This document shows, in pieces, positions 27,488 through 35,897 of a DNA stretch of 64,000 nucleotides. Position 1 is the first letter of the stretch; the number at the start of each line of letters is the position of its first letter. Under the pieces are notes generated by a model that saw only the letters and a list, made by a program, of their open reading frames with translations, was not told the DNA's origin and ran no database searches. The translations under genes and the position numbers were made by a program. The DNA comes from Gemmatimonadaceae bacterium. GTDB lineage: Bacteria; Gemmatimonadota; Gemmatimonadetes; Gemmatimonadales; Gemmatimonadaceae. The DNA lies in NCBI GenBank assembly GCA_025934775.1, contig JAICWO010000015.1, forward strand, positions 62,001 to 126,000. Direction: 5' to 3'.

Positions 27488-28371
27488 GCGTGCACCCAAA
27501 GGTCCAGGTGTTCGACGGAGACGGAAATTTCGTCGATGGAAGCGCCGTTCAGTTCACATTCGGGGGCACGGGCGGCGGCGATCAACTCGGCTCGAGCAGC
27601 TCGGCGACCGTGACCACGGATGCCAGCGGATTCGCCGAAACGCCGGATTGGACCGTGGGCAGTGCGGGAACGCACGTGTTGCATGCCACGATCGACGGAG
27701 TCACGAGCGATGTTTCGGTCACGTCTGCACCTGCGCATCATGTGTCGCTGTCGATTCATTCGCTGAGCGGAATGAAGAATGGCGATCTGCTTCCATCGAT
27801 CGACGCGGCGGTGCTCACCGCGTCGAATGACACGCTGCTCGACGAGGTATTTCCAATCGTTCTCGCCGGCTCGCCGCACGAGACGGGAAAGCACATCTTC
27901 AATTCGGCCAGTCAATCCAGCAACAACCGCGGCAAGACCACCTTTTCGGGTTTGAGCTTGGATGCGGAGGCGCAGACGGGGGGCGCGCTCGTGTTCTCCG
28001 TTTCGGGCGAGTCAGCGATCGCGGCGGACTCGGTGACGTTCGATGCAATCAGTGCCGGATCGCCCATCGACGTCGGTGGCTCGCAAAGTTCGTACTCGGT
28101 TGCCTTGCGGGGGCTTCTGTCCGGCACCAATGCCCCGTCGGTTCAACTTAAAGATCACAAAGACCGCAACGGCGTCTCCGGAATGCAAGTCGCGTGGTCA
28201 CTCTCTGGTTGCGATGGAATCATCTCACTTGCTGGAACTACTTCGAACTCCGATGCGACTGGTAAGGCCGTATCACCAGATATCACAGGAATCGGGATTG
28301 GTAGTTGTAGTCTGACCGCAAAGGCCCCGAGCCTATCGCCGACATCCTTCACCATTGCCGTAACGCCGTAG
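27484..28371 (+). CDS. giant Ig-repeat surface protein, fragment 3 of 3 (C-terminal)
   Basis: C-terminal continuation in a different frame. The upstream frame ends LATS-stop, while this one opens LSVHPKVQVFDGDGNFVDG, a normal module start, so adding one base near 27480-27484 would restore continuity. The 295 residues include further Ig-like modules (AVQFTFGGTGGG, MQVAWSLSGCDGI) and stop at TAG 28369-28371 without an LPxTG, autotransporter or other recognised anchor. No slippery heptamer for programmed frameshifting is visible at the junction. Confidence 0.75.
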   Translation: MSVHPKVQVFDGDGNFVDGSAVQFTFGGTGGGDQLGSSSSATVTTDASGFAETPDWTVGSAGTHVLHATIDGVTSDVSVTSAPAHHVSLSIHSLSGMKNGDLLPSIDAAVLTASNDTLLDEVFPIVLAGSPHETGKHIFNSASQSSNNRGKTTFSGLSLDAEAQTGGALVFSVSGESAIAADSVTFDAISAGSPIDVGGSQSSYSVALRGLLSGTNAPSVQLKDHKDRNGVSGMQVAWSLSGCDGIISLAGTTSNSDATGKAVSPDITGIGIGSCSLTAKAPSLSPTSFTIAVTP

Positions 28372-28393
28372 CGACCAGCAGTGATACAAGCGA

Positions 28394-28422
28394 CAAGGGC
28401 CGCGCTCCCCGCGCGGCCCTTG
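28394..28422. terminator. hairpin at convergent junction
   Basis: CAAGGGCCGCGC pairs with GCGCGGCCCTTG around a five-base loop between two converging genes. There is no T-tract on either side, so it may be a weak or Rho-assisted bidirectional terminator. Confidence 0.55.
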
Positions 28423-28442
28423 CTCCATCTCGGCCCACCAAC

Positions 28443-29357
28443 TCACTTCGTCCGCGGCATCCCCCGCCACCGAGCCGCCGCCGCCGCGCTCACCGTATCC
28501 ATCCCCGGCAACGCCACCTGCTTGTACCCCGCCGGCAGCATGAGCAAACGCTCATCAACCGGCCGTGATGCCAGATCCGACACTTCCGACGTCTGCTCTG
28601 TCTGCACGTTCGAGCTTGGCGCCTCCAGCAGCATCCGGCTCACCGTCCGCGTCCGCAGCGCCACCTGCGATCCCATCCGCGCCGCCACCGAATCCACTCG
28701 CTTCGACAGCTCCGCGAACGCACCCGCCGACATCGGGCCGCCCGCGAATCCGTTCGGTTGAAGCAGCGGATTCCCCGGCATCCCGGGAATCGCGGCCAGC
28801 CAGTACGTCGTCGTGTTCTCCGCCGCGAAGCGCGACTGCATGAACCCCGCGTCCACGCTCATGTTGAACCCGATCGTCATGCGATAGCGTGTCGTCGCGT
28901 GCCCCGCGACGGTGTCGCCGGCGCCCAGGCTGTCGAGCGTCACCTCGAGGTCCGTCATCTTCATCGTGATGCCGTTCGCCTCGAGCTGCCGCATCGCCGT
29001 GCCGCTCGTGTCGTGCGTCAGCGGCACCCACTCGGCACTCGCCGGATGCACGATCGCGAGGTCGTGTCCCGCGAACAGGATATAGTCGCCTTTCGAGAAT
29101 AAATTGGGCACGCCGCCGTTGACGATATCCATCCGCCCGCGGCCGGCCGCGAAAATCACGTTCGCGGTGTAGTTCTGCGCCGCGCCCGTTACGGCGGCCG
29201 CCGACCCGCCGCCCGACTGAGGACCCGACGTCACGTGAATCGTGTACGCCATTCCCGGAACCGACTGGCGCGCGATGGTGAACGGAACGATCGCCGCGAC
29301 CGCGGCCACCATCGCGTATGCTCGGGCGCGACTCGACTTTGCTCTCGCCATGTTCAT
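28443..29357 (-). CDS. secreted protein of unknown function (DUF4412-like)
   Basis: A 304-residue protein with an N-terminal signal sequence (AYAMVAAVAAIVPFTIA). The body contains GRGRMDIVNGGVPN, GDYILFAGHDLAIVHP and an AGHATTRYRMTI strand, a beta-rich pattern reminiscent of exported DUF4412-type proteins in which a reporter-like strand is followed by LPAGYKQV near the end. No catalytic motif is visible. It starts 19 bases after the stop of the amidohydrolase and is probably cotranscribed with it. The family assignment is tentative. Confidence 0.7.
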   Translation of the reverse strand: MNMARAKSSRARAYAMVAAVAAIVPFTIARQSVPGMAYTIHVTSGPQSGGGSAAAVTGAAQNYTANVIFAAGRGRMDIVNGGVPNLFSKGDYILFAGHDLAIVHPASAEWVPLTHDTSGTAMRQLEANGITMKMTDLEVTLDSLGAGDTVAGHATTRYRMTIGFNMSVDAGFMQSRFAAENTTTYWLAAIPGMPGNPLLQPNGFAGGPMSAGAFAELSKRVDSVAARMGSQVALRTRTVSRMLLEAPSSNVQTEQTSEVSDLASRPVDERLLMLPAGYKQVALPGMDTVSAAAAARWRGMPRTK

Positions 29358-29376
29358 CGTTCTCGAATGCCCGTCA

Positions 29377-30999
29377 TCATGCCGCCTCGTGCACGATCCG
29401 ACCGCCGACCACCGTCATCATGACGCGTGCCTCGGCGATCGCCTCCGCCGCGACCCGGGTGATGTCGCGATCGATGAGCACGAGATCGGCCAGCTTCCCG
29501 CGGCTGATGCTCCCTTTCTCCCGCTCGTCGAATGACGCGTACGCCGCGTCGATCGTGTAGCCGCGCAACGCCTCCTCCACCGTGATACGCTGCTCGGGGA
29601 TCCACCCGTCGGGATGCGCGCCGTCCAACGTTCGCCGAGTCACCGCCGCGTAAATTCCCTCCAGCGGCGAAGGTGGTGCGACGAACCAATCGCTCCCCAA
29701 CGCGAGCGTTGCGCCGCCGTCGAGCAGCGAACGAAATGCATACGTCATTCTCGCGCGCTCGGCGCCCACCACGCGCTCGGCCCAGCGGCCGTCGTCGATC
29801 GCGTGGTACGGCTGCACGCTCGCGATCACGCCGAGTGCGCCGAAACGGCGCACGTCGTCCGGCGCCATGTGCTGCGCGTGCTCGATGCGAAAGCGCCGAT
29901 CGCGGGGACCATTGTCACGGGTCACACGCTCGTAGATGTCGAGTTGTGTCCGGTTCGCGAGATCTCCTATCGCGTGCACGATCAAGTGCAGCCCAGCCGC
30001 ATCGGCGCCCAGCGTCCAGCGGTAGAGATCGTCGCGCGTGTTCAGGAACAACCCACAATTGCCGGGCTCGTCGTCGAACGGCTCGATCATCGCCGCGGTG
30101 TGCGAGCCGAGCGATCCGTCGATGAACCCTTTGAGCGCGCCGATTGCGAGCCACTCGTCTCCGCGCCCGGCGCTCGCAACACGGTCGCGCAGGCGCTCCC
30201 ACGTGTCGATCGGCACCGCGGCGTAGATCCGTGTCGTGAGCCGCCGCGCCGCGTGTGCGCGCTCGAACACGGCGAGGTCATCCCACGTTCCCATGTGGTG
30301 CACGGACGTCACACCTTTGCTCGCGACGAATCGCATCGCGGCGTCGAGTGCTCCGTCGAGATCGGCGTCTGATGGCGGCGGCGCCGCGCGATCGACGAGC
30401 GATTGCGCATTGTCCTTGAGGACGCCCGTCGGCTCGCCGCGCTCGTCGCGGACGATCGTGCCGCCGTCGACGTCCGGCGTGTCGCGCGTTACGCCCGCCG
30501 CTCGCAGCGCGGCGCTGTTCGCCAGCGCCATGTGGCCGTCGAGCCGATTGAGCCACACCGGATGATCGGCGGTGACACCGTCGATCCACTCGCGGCGCGG
30601 CAGCTCCCCGCCCCACCGCTCGTGGTCCCAGTCGCCGTTGCGGATCCACCCGCCCGCCGGCTGCGTGCGCGCAAACTCGGCGATGCGGCGCACGAATTCA
30701 TCGCGCGTCGCCGCGTCGCGCAGTTGCACCGACGCGAGGCCCAGGCCGCCGAGGAGGAAGTGGATGTGCGAGTCGATGAAACCGGGCGCGACGAACGCAC
30801 CTCGCGCGTCGATCACGCGCGCGGACGCCGATACGCGTTTCATGATCTCCGCGCTCGATCCCACCGCGGCGATCCGGTCGCCGGACGTGAGCACGGCGTC
30901 AGCCCAGCGGCGGCGATCATCGCCCGTCCAGACGCGCGCGTTCACGATCGCGAGCGATTCGGCGCCGTCGCGCGCTGGCGTTGCTGGTGTCGTCGTCAT
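29377..30999 (-). CDS. YtcJ-like metal-dependent amidohydrolase
   Basis: A 540-residue amidohydrolase-superfamily protein. An N-terminal beta-sandwich segment leads to the metal motif FIDSHIHF; DGHMALANSAALR, GALKGFIDGSLGSHTA, HAIGDLAN and LGSDWFVAPP are typical of the YtcJ group. GSISRGKLADLVLID closes the small sandwich domain. These enzymes hydrolyse amide or related bonds in small molecules; the substrate cannot be predicted. No signal peptide is present, so it is cytosolic. The start lies 80 bases from the divergent terC. Confidence 0.9.
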   Translation of the reverse strand: MTTTPATPARDGAESLAIVNARVWTGDDRRRWADAVLTSGDRIAAVGSSAEIMKRVSASARVIDARGAFVAPGFIDSHIHFLLGGLGLASVQLRDAATRDEFVRRIAEFARTQPAGGWIRNGDWDHERWGGELPRREWIDGVTADHPVWLNRLDGHMALANSAALRAAGVTRDTPDVDGGTIVRDERGEPTGVLKDNAQSLVDRAAPPPSDADLDGALDAAMRFVASKGVTSVHHMGTWDDLAVFERAHAARRLTTRIYAAVPIDTWERLRDRVASAGRGDEWLAIGALKGFIDGSLGSHTAAMIEPFDDEPGNCGLFLNTRDDLYRWTLGADAAGLHLIVHAIGDLANRTQLDIYERVTRDNGPRDRRFRIEHAQHMAPDDVRRFGALGVIASVQPYHAIDDGRWAERVVGAERARMTYAFRSLLDGGATLALGSDWFVAPPSPLEGIYAAVTRRTLDGAHPDGWIPEQRITVEEALRGYTIDAAYASFDEREKGSISRGKLADLVLIDRDITRVAAEAIAEARVMMTVVGGRIVHEAA

Positions 31000-31079
31000 G
31001 TGCCGGACGAAGTCTAGCGCTTCTCGATTGCAGACGCCGGGCGCGTGTCGCCGCCCGGCCGCCTAGTTTTCGATTCGTC

Positions 31080-32006
31080 ATGATTGCGACGAACATCTGG
31101 TTCTGGGTCGGATTCGTGGCGTTCGTGCTCGGAATGCTCGCGATCGACCTCGGCATCGTGCACCGAACGCCGCACGAAGTTCGGCCGAAGGAAGCGGCGA
31201 TTTGGACGGGCGTGTGGGTCGCGCTCGCGCTCGCCTTTGCCGGGGGCTTGTACGCCATCTACGGCCGGCATCCGAGCCTCACGTTCCTCACCGGATACGT
31301 GATCGAAGAGTCGCTCAGCGTCGACAACATTTTCGTGATGGTGCTGATCTTCGACTACTTCCGCGTCCCGAAGTTCTGCCAGCACCGCGTGCTCTTCTAC
31401 GGCATCCTCGGCGCGCTCGTGATGCGAGGCCTGTTCATCGGACTCGGCACGGCGATCGTTTCGCGCTTCGCGTGGGTGCTCTACGTCTTTGGCGTGATGC
31501 TCGTGATCACCGGCGTCCGCATGGCATTCAAGCGCGACGAGGAATTCAACGGCGAGCAGAATCCGGTCGTGCGCCTGACGCGCAAGGTGCTGCCGCTCGC
31601 GCGCGACTACCATGGCAAGCGCTTCTACGTGCGCGAATCGGGGCGGCTCGTCGCGACGCCGCTGCTCCTGGTCCTCGTGCTCGTGGAGTTCACGGATCTC
31701 ATCTTCGCGGTCGACTCGATCCCGGCGATCTTCGGCGTGACGACGCACGCGTTCATCGTGTTCACGTCGAACATCTTTGCGGTGCTCGGGCTTCGGTCGC
31801 TGTACTTCCTGCTCGCCGCCGTCGTCGACCGGTTCTATCTGCTCAAGTACGGACTGGCGGTGATCCTCACCTTCGTCGGGGTGAAGATGCTCGCCGCGCC
31901 GTGGGTGCACGTGGACATCGGCATCTCACTGGCGGTCATCCTGGCGGTCCTCGGCGTAGCGGTCGCGGGATCGCTGCTCTTCCCCAAGCCGACGAGCGAG
32001 CGCTGA
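31080..32006 (+). CDS. TerC/Alx family integral membrane protein
   Basis: A 308-residue protein with about eight or nine membrane helices. TerC signatures are SLSVDNIFVMVLIFDYF near residue 80 and the second acidic motif VEFTDLIFAVDSIPAI near 205. TerC/Alx proteins are linked to Mn2+ export and to tellurite or alkaline stress; metal ion efflux is the best-supported role. The ATG at 31080 opens the first helix (NIWFWVGFVAFVLGMLAID). No other ter genes are present, which fits the Alx-like group rather than a tellurite operon. Confidence 0.93.
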   Translation: MIATNIWFWVGFVAFVLGMLAIDLGIVHRTPHEVRPKEAAIWTGVWVALALAFAGGLYAIYGRHPSLTFLTGYVIEESLSVDNIFVMVLIFDYFRVPKFCQHRVLFYGILGALVMRGLFIGLGTAIVSRFAWVLYVFGVMLVITGVRMAFKRDEEFNGEQNPVVRLTRKVLPLARDYHGKRFYVRESGRLVATPLLLVLVLVEFTDLIFAVDSIPAIFGVTTHAFIVFTSNIFAVLGLRSLYFLLAAVVDRFYLLKYGLAVILTFVGVKMLAAPWVHVDIGISLAVILAVLGVAVAGSLLFPKPTSER

Positions 32007-32007
32007 C

Positions 32008-32331
32008 TCAGCCCTTGCGCTCGAGCGCGTCGCGCACGTCGAGCAGGATCTCGAAGTAGAGTTGCTCGCGGCGGTAGGCAAAATCGAGCGTCGCCATCTG
32101 CGCGTCGTCACCCGTGGTCTTCGCGCGCTCGAACGCTTCGCGGTACATGTCGTCGAGGTTGGCCAGGATGCGTTCGCGGGAGCGTGACATACGGATCTTC
32201 TCGAGGGCTTGAAGGGTCAAACGGGGAGGACTTTCATCGGCACGCTGCGCGGGATCGCCTTCGATCTGCTCGAGCAGATACTCGCGCGCTTTGTCGAGCA
32301 GGTATCGCCGGGGCTTCGGGAGATTGTCCAT
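32008..32331 (-). CDS. small conserved-looking protein of unknown function
   Basis: A 107-residue, highly charged and mostly helical protein without Cys, signal peptide or membrane segment (KPRRYLLDKAREYLLEQIEG, MATLDFAYRREQLYFEILLD). It converges on terC with a one-base gap. Its ATG (32331) shares a base with the TTG start of the divergent HNH gene. I do not recognise the family; regular heptad-like spacing suggests a helical bundle. Confidence 0.65.
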   Translation of the reverse strand: MDNLPKPRRYLLDKAREYLLEQIEGDPAQRADESPPRLTLQALEKIRMSRSRERILANLDDMYREAFERAKTTGDDAQMATLDFAYRREQLYFEILLDVRDALERKG

Positions 32332-32657
32332 TGAGCCGAAACAGAATCTTCGAGCGCGACCAGTTCCGATGCGTGTACTGCGGCGAGCAATTCCCGGCGG
32401 AGGAGCTCACGGTCGACCACGTGCAGCCGCGCGTGCGCGGCGGTGATCGATCGGAGGGCAACTTAGTGACGGCGTGCAGGGCGTGCAACAATCTCAAGGG
32501 CCAGCGTCGGTTGAGCGCGTTTCTGCACGACGCGCCGGACGCCCGCGAACAGTTCTTCCGTTCCGCCGTGCACGTCTGGCCGCGGCTGCTCCGCTTGCTG
32601 CACGAGGAGCTGGCGCAGCTCGACGAGGCCCCGCGGGCCGCCATTAAGAAACGCTAA
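32331..32657 (+). CDS. HNH endonuclease family protein
   Basis: A 108-residue stand-alone HNH protein: RNRIFERDQFRCVYCGEQF, LTVDHVQPRVRGGDRSEGN and CRACNNLKGQRR give the two zinc Cys pairs and the conserved His. The TTG at 32331 is preferred because CGGGAG lies about eight bases upstream and homologues begin a few residues before the FERD motif. It differs from the HNH protein at 14976-15386 outside the core. Role unknown; such genes are often housekeeping orphans rather than restriction enzymes. Confidence 0.83.
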   Translation: MSRNRIFERDQFRCVYCGEQFPAEELTVDHVQPRVRGGDRSEGNLVTACRACNNLKGQRRLSAFLHDAPDAREQFFRSAVHVWPRLLRLLHEELAQLDEAPRAAIKKR

Positions 32658-32917
32658 CGAAGCCCCCGCTCGCGCAGCAGCTGCACGATCACGCGATCGT
32701 CGCGCGCGTGCGGCTCGAGCTCGGAGAGCACGGCCGCTTCGCTCGCCGCCTCGCAATGCATCAGCGGAGGCGGCGTGCCGATCCCCTCGCGCGGCGTGCC
32801 CGCGCGGCGATCCACCTCGAGCACCGCCGTCACCGGCATGAGCCCGGGCTCGCTCGTGCGGCGGATGCGAACCGCCGGCCCGTGCGCCATGAATCGCTCG
32901 TACAGAACGTCCGACAT
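32654..32917 (-). CDS. small protein of unknown function
   Basis: An 87-residue protein starting MSDVLYERFMAHGPAVRIRR, with a proline-containing middle and a C-terminus EPHARDDRVIVQLLRERG. No recognised motif. It overlaps the converging HNH gene by four bases at CTAA and lies 41 bases after the ferredoxin gene, so it could be read from the same transcript. A TTG at 32953 would add 12 residues. Confidence 0.55.
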   Translation of the reverse strand: MSDVLYERFMAHGPAVRIRRTSEPGLMPVTAVLEVDRRAGTPREGIGTPPPLMHCEAASEAAVLSELEPHARDDRVIVQLLRERGLR

Positions 32918-32958
32918 GCCATTGAAACTGTGGCGCCAGCCTCGCGCGTGCAATCAGG

Positions 32959-33264
32959 TCAGAGCCGGTGGAACACCGCCTCCTCCACGATCCGGCCATC
33001 GCGCAGATGCTCGACCACGATGCGCTCGAGCAGCGCCGGCGTGACTCCGGCGTACCAGACGCCTTCCGGATACACCACGACGATCGGGCCGCCGGCACAG
33101 ACGCCGAGGCACGGCGTCTCGCCGCGCTTGACGCGCCCCGGTCCGAAGAGGAGCCCCTCGCGCTGGAGCAGCGACGGCAAGAGCCCATACAGCTCACGCC
33201 CTCGATGGTCCGGCGAGCAGTACCCGCCCACGCACACGAGCACGTGGCGCGAATACGAATCCAT
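32959..33264 (-). CDS. thioredoxin-like [2Fe-2S] ferredoxin
   Basis: A 101-residue protein of the NuoE/thioredoxin-like ferredoxin type. Four cysteines in the family arrangement, CVGGYC near residues 11-16 and TPCLGVCAGGP about 36 residues later, bind a [2Fe-2S] cluster; VVVYPEGVWYAGVTP is the usual strand-turn before the C-terminal helix. It probably serves as a soluble electron carrier; partners are not evident. ATG 33264 (MDSYSRHVLV) matches family N-termini better than ATG 33294. Confidence 0.88.
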   Translation of the reverse strand: MDSYSRHVLVCVGGYCSPDHRGRELYGLLPSLLQREGLLFGPGRVKRGETPCLGVCAGGPIVVVYPEGVWYAGVTPALLERIVVEHLRDGRIVEEAVFHRL

Positions 33265-33328
33265 GCGCGGGCGCGGGTCGGCGGTCGGGGGCATCGCCGA
33301 ATACTAGCCTGTCGCTCAGATTCATCGC

Positions 33329-34108
33329 ATGAGCGAATCCATCCGGATCGGCGATCTCACGGTGCTGAGCGCGCAGCCGGCGCACGCCGCCAGGCCGCCG
33401 GTGCTCTTCATCCACGGCTATTTCGCGGACGCGACGGTCTTCGACGCCTGGTTGCCTTTCTTTGCCGATCGCGGCTTTTCGGCGTACGCGGTGAACCTGC
33501 GCGGCCGCGGAGGCAGCCGACCCTCCACTGATCTGGGCCGCGCGTCGATCGCCGACTTCGTGACGGATGCCGCCGAGGTCGCGCGGGCGATCGGCACCCC
33601 GGCGGTCGTCGGCCATTCGATGGGCGGACTGATCGCGCAGCGGCTCGCCGCGCTCGGCGATGTGCGCGCGGCGGCGCTCATCGCGCCCGCGCCGCCGCGC
33701 GGCATCAGCGTGCTCTCGCCGAGACTGGTTATCAAACAATTGAAATACCTTCCCTCGATCATCGCGTCGAAGCTCGTCCACCCCTCGCGCGAGGACTTGC
33801 GCGATCTCGTGCTCAATCGCGTCCCCGCCGGCGATCAAGACGCGCTGCTCGACCAATTCATTCCCGACAGCGGGCGCGCCGCGCGAGACATGTCGGTCAC
33901 GGGCGTGCCGGTCGAGGCGTCGCGTGTTCACTGCCCGATGCTCGTCATCGCCGCCGAGAACGATCGATTCATCCCGATGCCGGTCGTCACCCGAGTCGCC
34001 GCACGTTATCACGCGCCGCTCCAGACGATGCTCGGCCACGGGCACATGATCGTTCTGGAACCCGGGTGGGAAGCGGTGGCCGACACCATCGCACGCTGGC
34101 TGGCCTGA
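33329..34108 (+). CDS. alpha/beta hydrolase
   Basis: A 259-residue complete alpha/beta-hydrolase: oxyanion strand VLFIHGYFAD, nucleophile elbow GHSMGG (serine near residue 95), acid-loop AENDRFIP and the histidine in GHGHMIVLEPGWE. No signal peptide. Substrate unknown; the cap is short and helical. It shares no strong similarity with the truncated hydrolase at the left edge. The gene diverges from the ferredoxin with about 64 bases between starts. Confidence 0.9.
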   Translation: MSESIRIGDLTVLSAQPAHAARPPVLFIHGYFADATVFDAWLPFFADRGFSAYAVNLRGRGGSRPSTDLGRASIADFVTDAAEVARAIGTPAVVGHSMGGLIAQRLAALGDVRAAALIAPAPPRGISVLSPRLVIKQLKYLPSIIASKLVHPSREDLRDLVLNRVPAGDQDALLDQFIPDSGRAARDMSVTGVPVEASRVHCPMLVIAAENDRFIPMPVVTRVAARYHAPLQTMLGHGHMIVLEPGWEAVADTIARWLA

Positions 34109-34144
34109 GGGACCTGCCCTTACTCGACGGCGTATCTTTCGCCC

Positions 34145-34477
34145 ATGGCGACAGCCGAGGAGTTTTTCGCGATCGACATGCGAGTCGGCACGGTGCTCCG
34201 GGCCGAGCCATTCCCGGCGGCGCGCAAGCCGTCGATCAAGCTGCTGATCGACTTCGGGCCGGAGCTGGGCGAGAAGCGGTCGAGCGCGCAACTGACGGTG
34301 CACTACACACCCGAGTCGCTCGTCGGCCGGCAGGTGATCGCCGCGGTCAATCTCGGCGAGCGCCGGATCGCGGGATTCGTGAGTGAGGTGCTCGTGCTCG
34401 GCGCCATGCCGTCGCCGACGGACGTGGTGCTGCTGGCGGTCGACCATCCGGTCGCGAACGGTACGCGGATTGGATAG
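34145..34477 (+). CDS. csaA: CsaA-type tRNA-binding domain protein
   Basis: A 110-residue single-domain protein of the EMAP/tRNA-binding OB fold. FFAIDMRVGTVLRAEPFP, IKLLIDFGPELGEKRSSAQL and VNLGERRIAGFVSEVLVLG match CsaA. Members form homodimers that bind tRNA and have been proposed to assist protein export. It is compactly placed 36 bases after the hydrolase. Confidence 0.93.
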   Translation: MATAEEFFAIDMRVGTVLRAEPFPAARKPSIKLLIDFGPELGEKRSSAQLTVHYTPESLVGRQVIAAVNLGERRIAGFVSEVLVLGAMPSPTDVVLLAVDHPVANGTRIG

Positions 34478-34500
34478 AATACTATAAATACGATTTACTT

Positions 34501-34986
34501 ATGACCGACACGACGAACGCCGCTCCCGCGGCCCCGGTGATCTCCCGGACCCATGTGGCCTGGCGCGGCGCGCGCGCGTTCGACGCCGGCCCGGAAGGCC
34601 GCACGCACCGGATCGACGCCGACGCCAAGGACGCGCCCGGGCCCGTCGAGGCGCTCCTCGGCGCGATCGCCACCTGCTCGGCGGTCGACATCATCGACAT
34701 CATCGAGAAACGAAAGACCCCGGTGGCCAAGCTCGAGGTGAACGTTGCCGGCGAGCGGCGCGGCGATTTCCCGCGGCGCGTGCAGCGGCTCGACGTCGAG
34801 TATCGCGTGGATGGTACGGGGATCGAGCGGGTGCACGCCGAGCGCGCGATCGCGCTGTCGTTCGAGAAGTATTGCTCGGTCGCGTGCTCGCTCGCGCCGG
34901 ATATCATCGTCGAGGCGCGGCTGACGCTGAATGGCGAGGAATTCCCTGCGGTGAGACAGAGGATCTGGACGCCCGCCCGCGCGTGA
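34501..34986 (+). CDS. OsmC family protein
   Basis: A 161-residue OsmC/Ohr-fold protein. The two reactive cysteines are in AIATCSAVDIIDII (about residue 60) and in EKYCSVACSLAPD, so thiol peroxidase chemistry on organic hydroperoxides is possible. YsfB/YhfA-like OsmC proteins have the same layout. The 23-base gap from csaA is AT-rich and includes TATAAA at 34483-34488, a possible -10, though no good -35 is seen, so cotranscription with csaA remains likely. Confidence 0.88.
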   Translation: MTDTTNAAPAAPVISRTHVAWRGARAFDAGPEGRTHRIDADAKDAPGPVEALLGAIATCSAVDIIDIIEKRKTPVAKLEVNVAGERRGDFPRRVQRLDVEYRVDGTGIERVHAERAIALSFEKYCSVACSLAPDIIVEARLTLNGEEFPAVRQRIWTPARA

Positions 34987-35011
34987 ACGCCGCGCGGGCC
35001 CGGCGCGACCG

Positions 35012-35290
35012 CTAGAGCTCCGCCGCTTCCGCCATGGCGCTATCGAGCATGTCGGTCACTTTGGCCCTGATGTGCCAGGGCGCGCCGCGCGTCGCGCGCC
35101 GCGACGCCATCGCCTTCATATAGCTCGCCTGGAACAGCTCGTACCTCAGGCAGGGCGCGCACTCATCCAAGTGCGTGCGCAGGGATTGCATCTCCTCCGG
35201 CGCAAGGCGTCCGTCGAGATAATCCCACACGCGCAGCAGCACCTGCATGCAGGCCGGCGTGAGTGCTGGTTCGGGCGGCTGATCGATCAT
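35012..35290 (-). CDS. zinc-finger (zf-HC2 type) anti-sigma factor
   Basis: A 92-residue soluble protein with a HxxxCxxC zinc site (THLDECAPCLRYELF) and an upstream Cys, typical of ZAS-domain anti-sigma factors. Without a membrane helix it resembles RsrA-like redox or zinc-responsive regulators. It follows, and overlaps by 128 bases, the ECF sigma gene, the usual partner arrangement. ATG 35290 (MIDQPPEPALTP) is preferred; the longer frame start at 35344 adds an Arg-rich stretch. Confidence 0.85.
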   Translation of the reverse strand: MIDQPPEPALTPACMQVLLRVWDYLDGRLAPEEMQSLRTHLDECAPCLRYELFQASYMKAMASRRATRGAPWHIRAKVTDMLDSAMAEAAEL

Positions 35291-35885
35291 CGCGTTGGCG
35301 ACCACCGTTGGCCGGACGCACGCCGTAGCCCGCGTCCTTGGCATAGGTGACCAGTTGCTCCTGCATCAAACGGCGTCCACGGAATAGCCGGGATCGCACC
35401 GTGCCGATCGGCACCCCGAGCATCTCGGCGGCCGATTCGTACGATTGATCTTCGACATCCACAATAATCAGCGTCGTACGGAATGGTTCCGGAACGTTCG
35501 CCAACGCGGCCTCGATCGCGGGCCCGAGGTCGAGACGCGCGAAGATGTCATCCAGCCCGTCCTGGACTGCGCCAGCGTAAACCGACCCAGCGGCGACCGA
35601 ATCGACGTCCACCGCGTCCAGCTCGACGGTTGGCTTCGCGCGCTCACGCGAACGCAGAAAGACGTTGCGACAGATCGTGAAGAGCCACCGTCGGCAATCG
35701 CTGCCGGGGAGATACGTATGCCAGGAGCGGAATGCCCGGAGGAAGGTGTCCTGGACGACGTCGTCGGCGTCCGACTCGTCTCGCGTCAGCGAGAGCGCGA
35801 ACCGATAGACGTCATCGATCCACGGCAGCGCCTCGGCCGCGAAGGCGGCCTCCCGTTCTGTTATTGCGTGATTAGATGATTGCAC
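35163..35885 (-). CDS. ECF sigma factor with C-terminal extension
   Basis: An RNA polymerase sigma-70-family ECF factor. Region 2 reads YRFALSLTRDESDADDVVQD and TFLRAFRSWHTYLPGSDCRR; region 4 includes EPFRTTLIIVDVEDQSYESA and GVPIGTVRSRLFRGRRLMQE, the helix-turn-helix for the -35. The fold ends near residue 190, yet the frame stays open for about 45 more Arg/Ala/Gly-rich residues inside the anti-sigma gene. Starts are GTG 35885 or GTG 35918; neither has a Shine-Dalgarno. A palindrome TTGACGTGTCAA lies between them, suggesting control at the start region. Confidence 0.85.
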   Translation of the reverse strand: MQSSNHAITEREAAFAAEALPWIDDVYRFALSLTRDESDADDVVQDTFLRAFRSWHTYLPGSDCRRWLFTICRNVFLRSRERAKPTVELDAVDVDSVAAGSVYAGAVQDGLDDIFARLDLGPAIEAALANVPEPFRTTLIIVDVEDQSYESAAEMLGVPIGTVRSRLFRGRRLMQEQLVTYAKDAGYGVRPANGGRQRDDRSAARTSTHAGLHAGAAARVGLSRRTPCAGGDAIPAHALG

Positions 35886-35897
35886 GTTTGTAAATTG

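Noticed and set aside
27475-27490. Programmed -1 frameshift in the Ig-repeat gene
   Set aside because: No X-XXY-YYZ slippery heptamer or downstream pseudoknot is evident; a simple one-base loss explains the junction.
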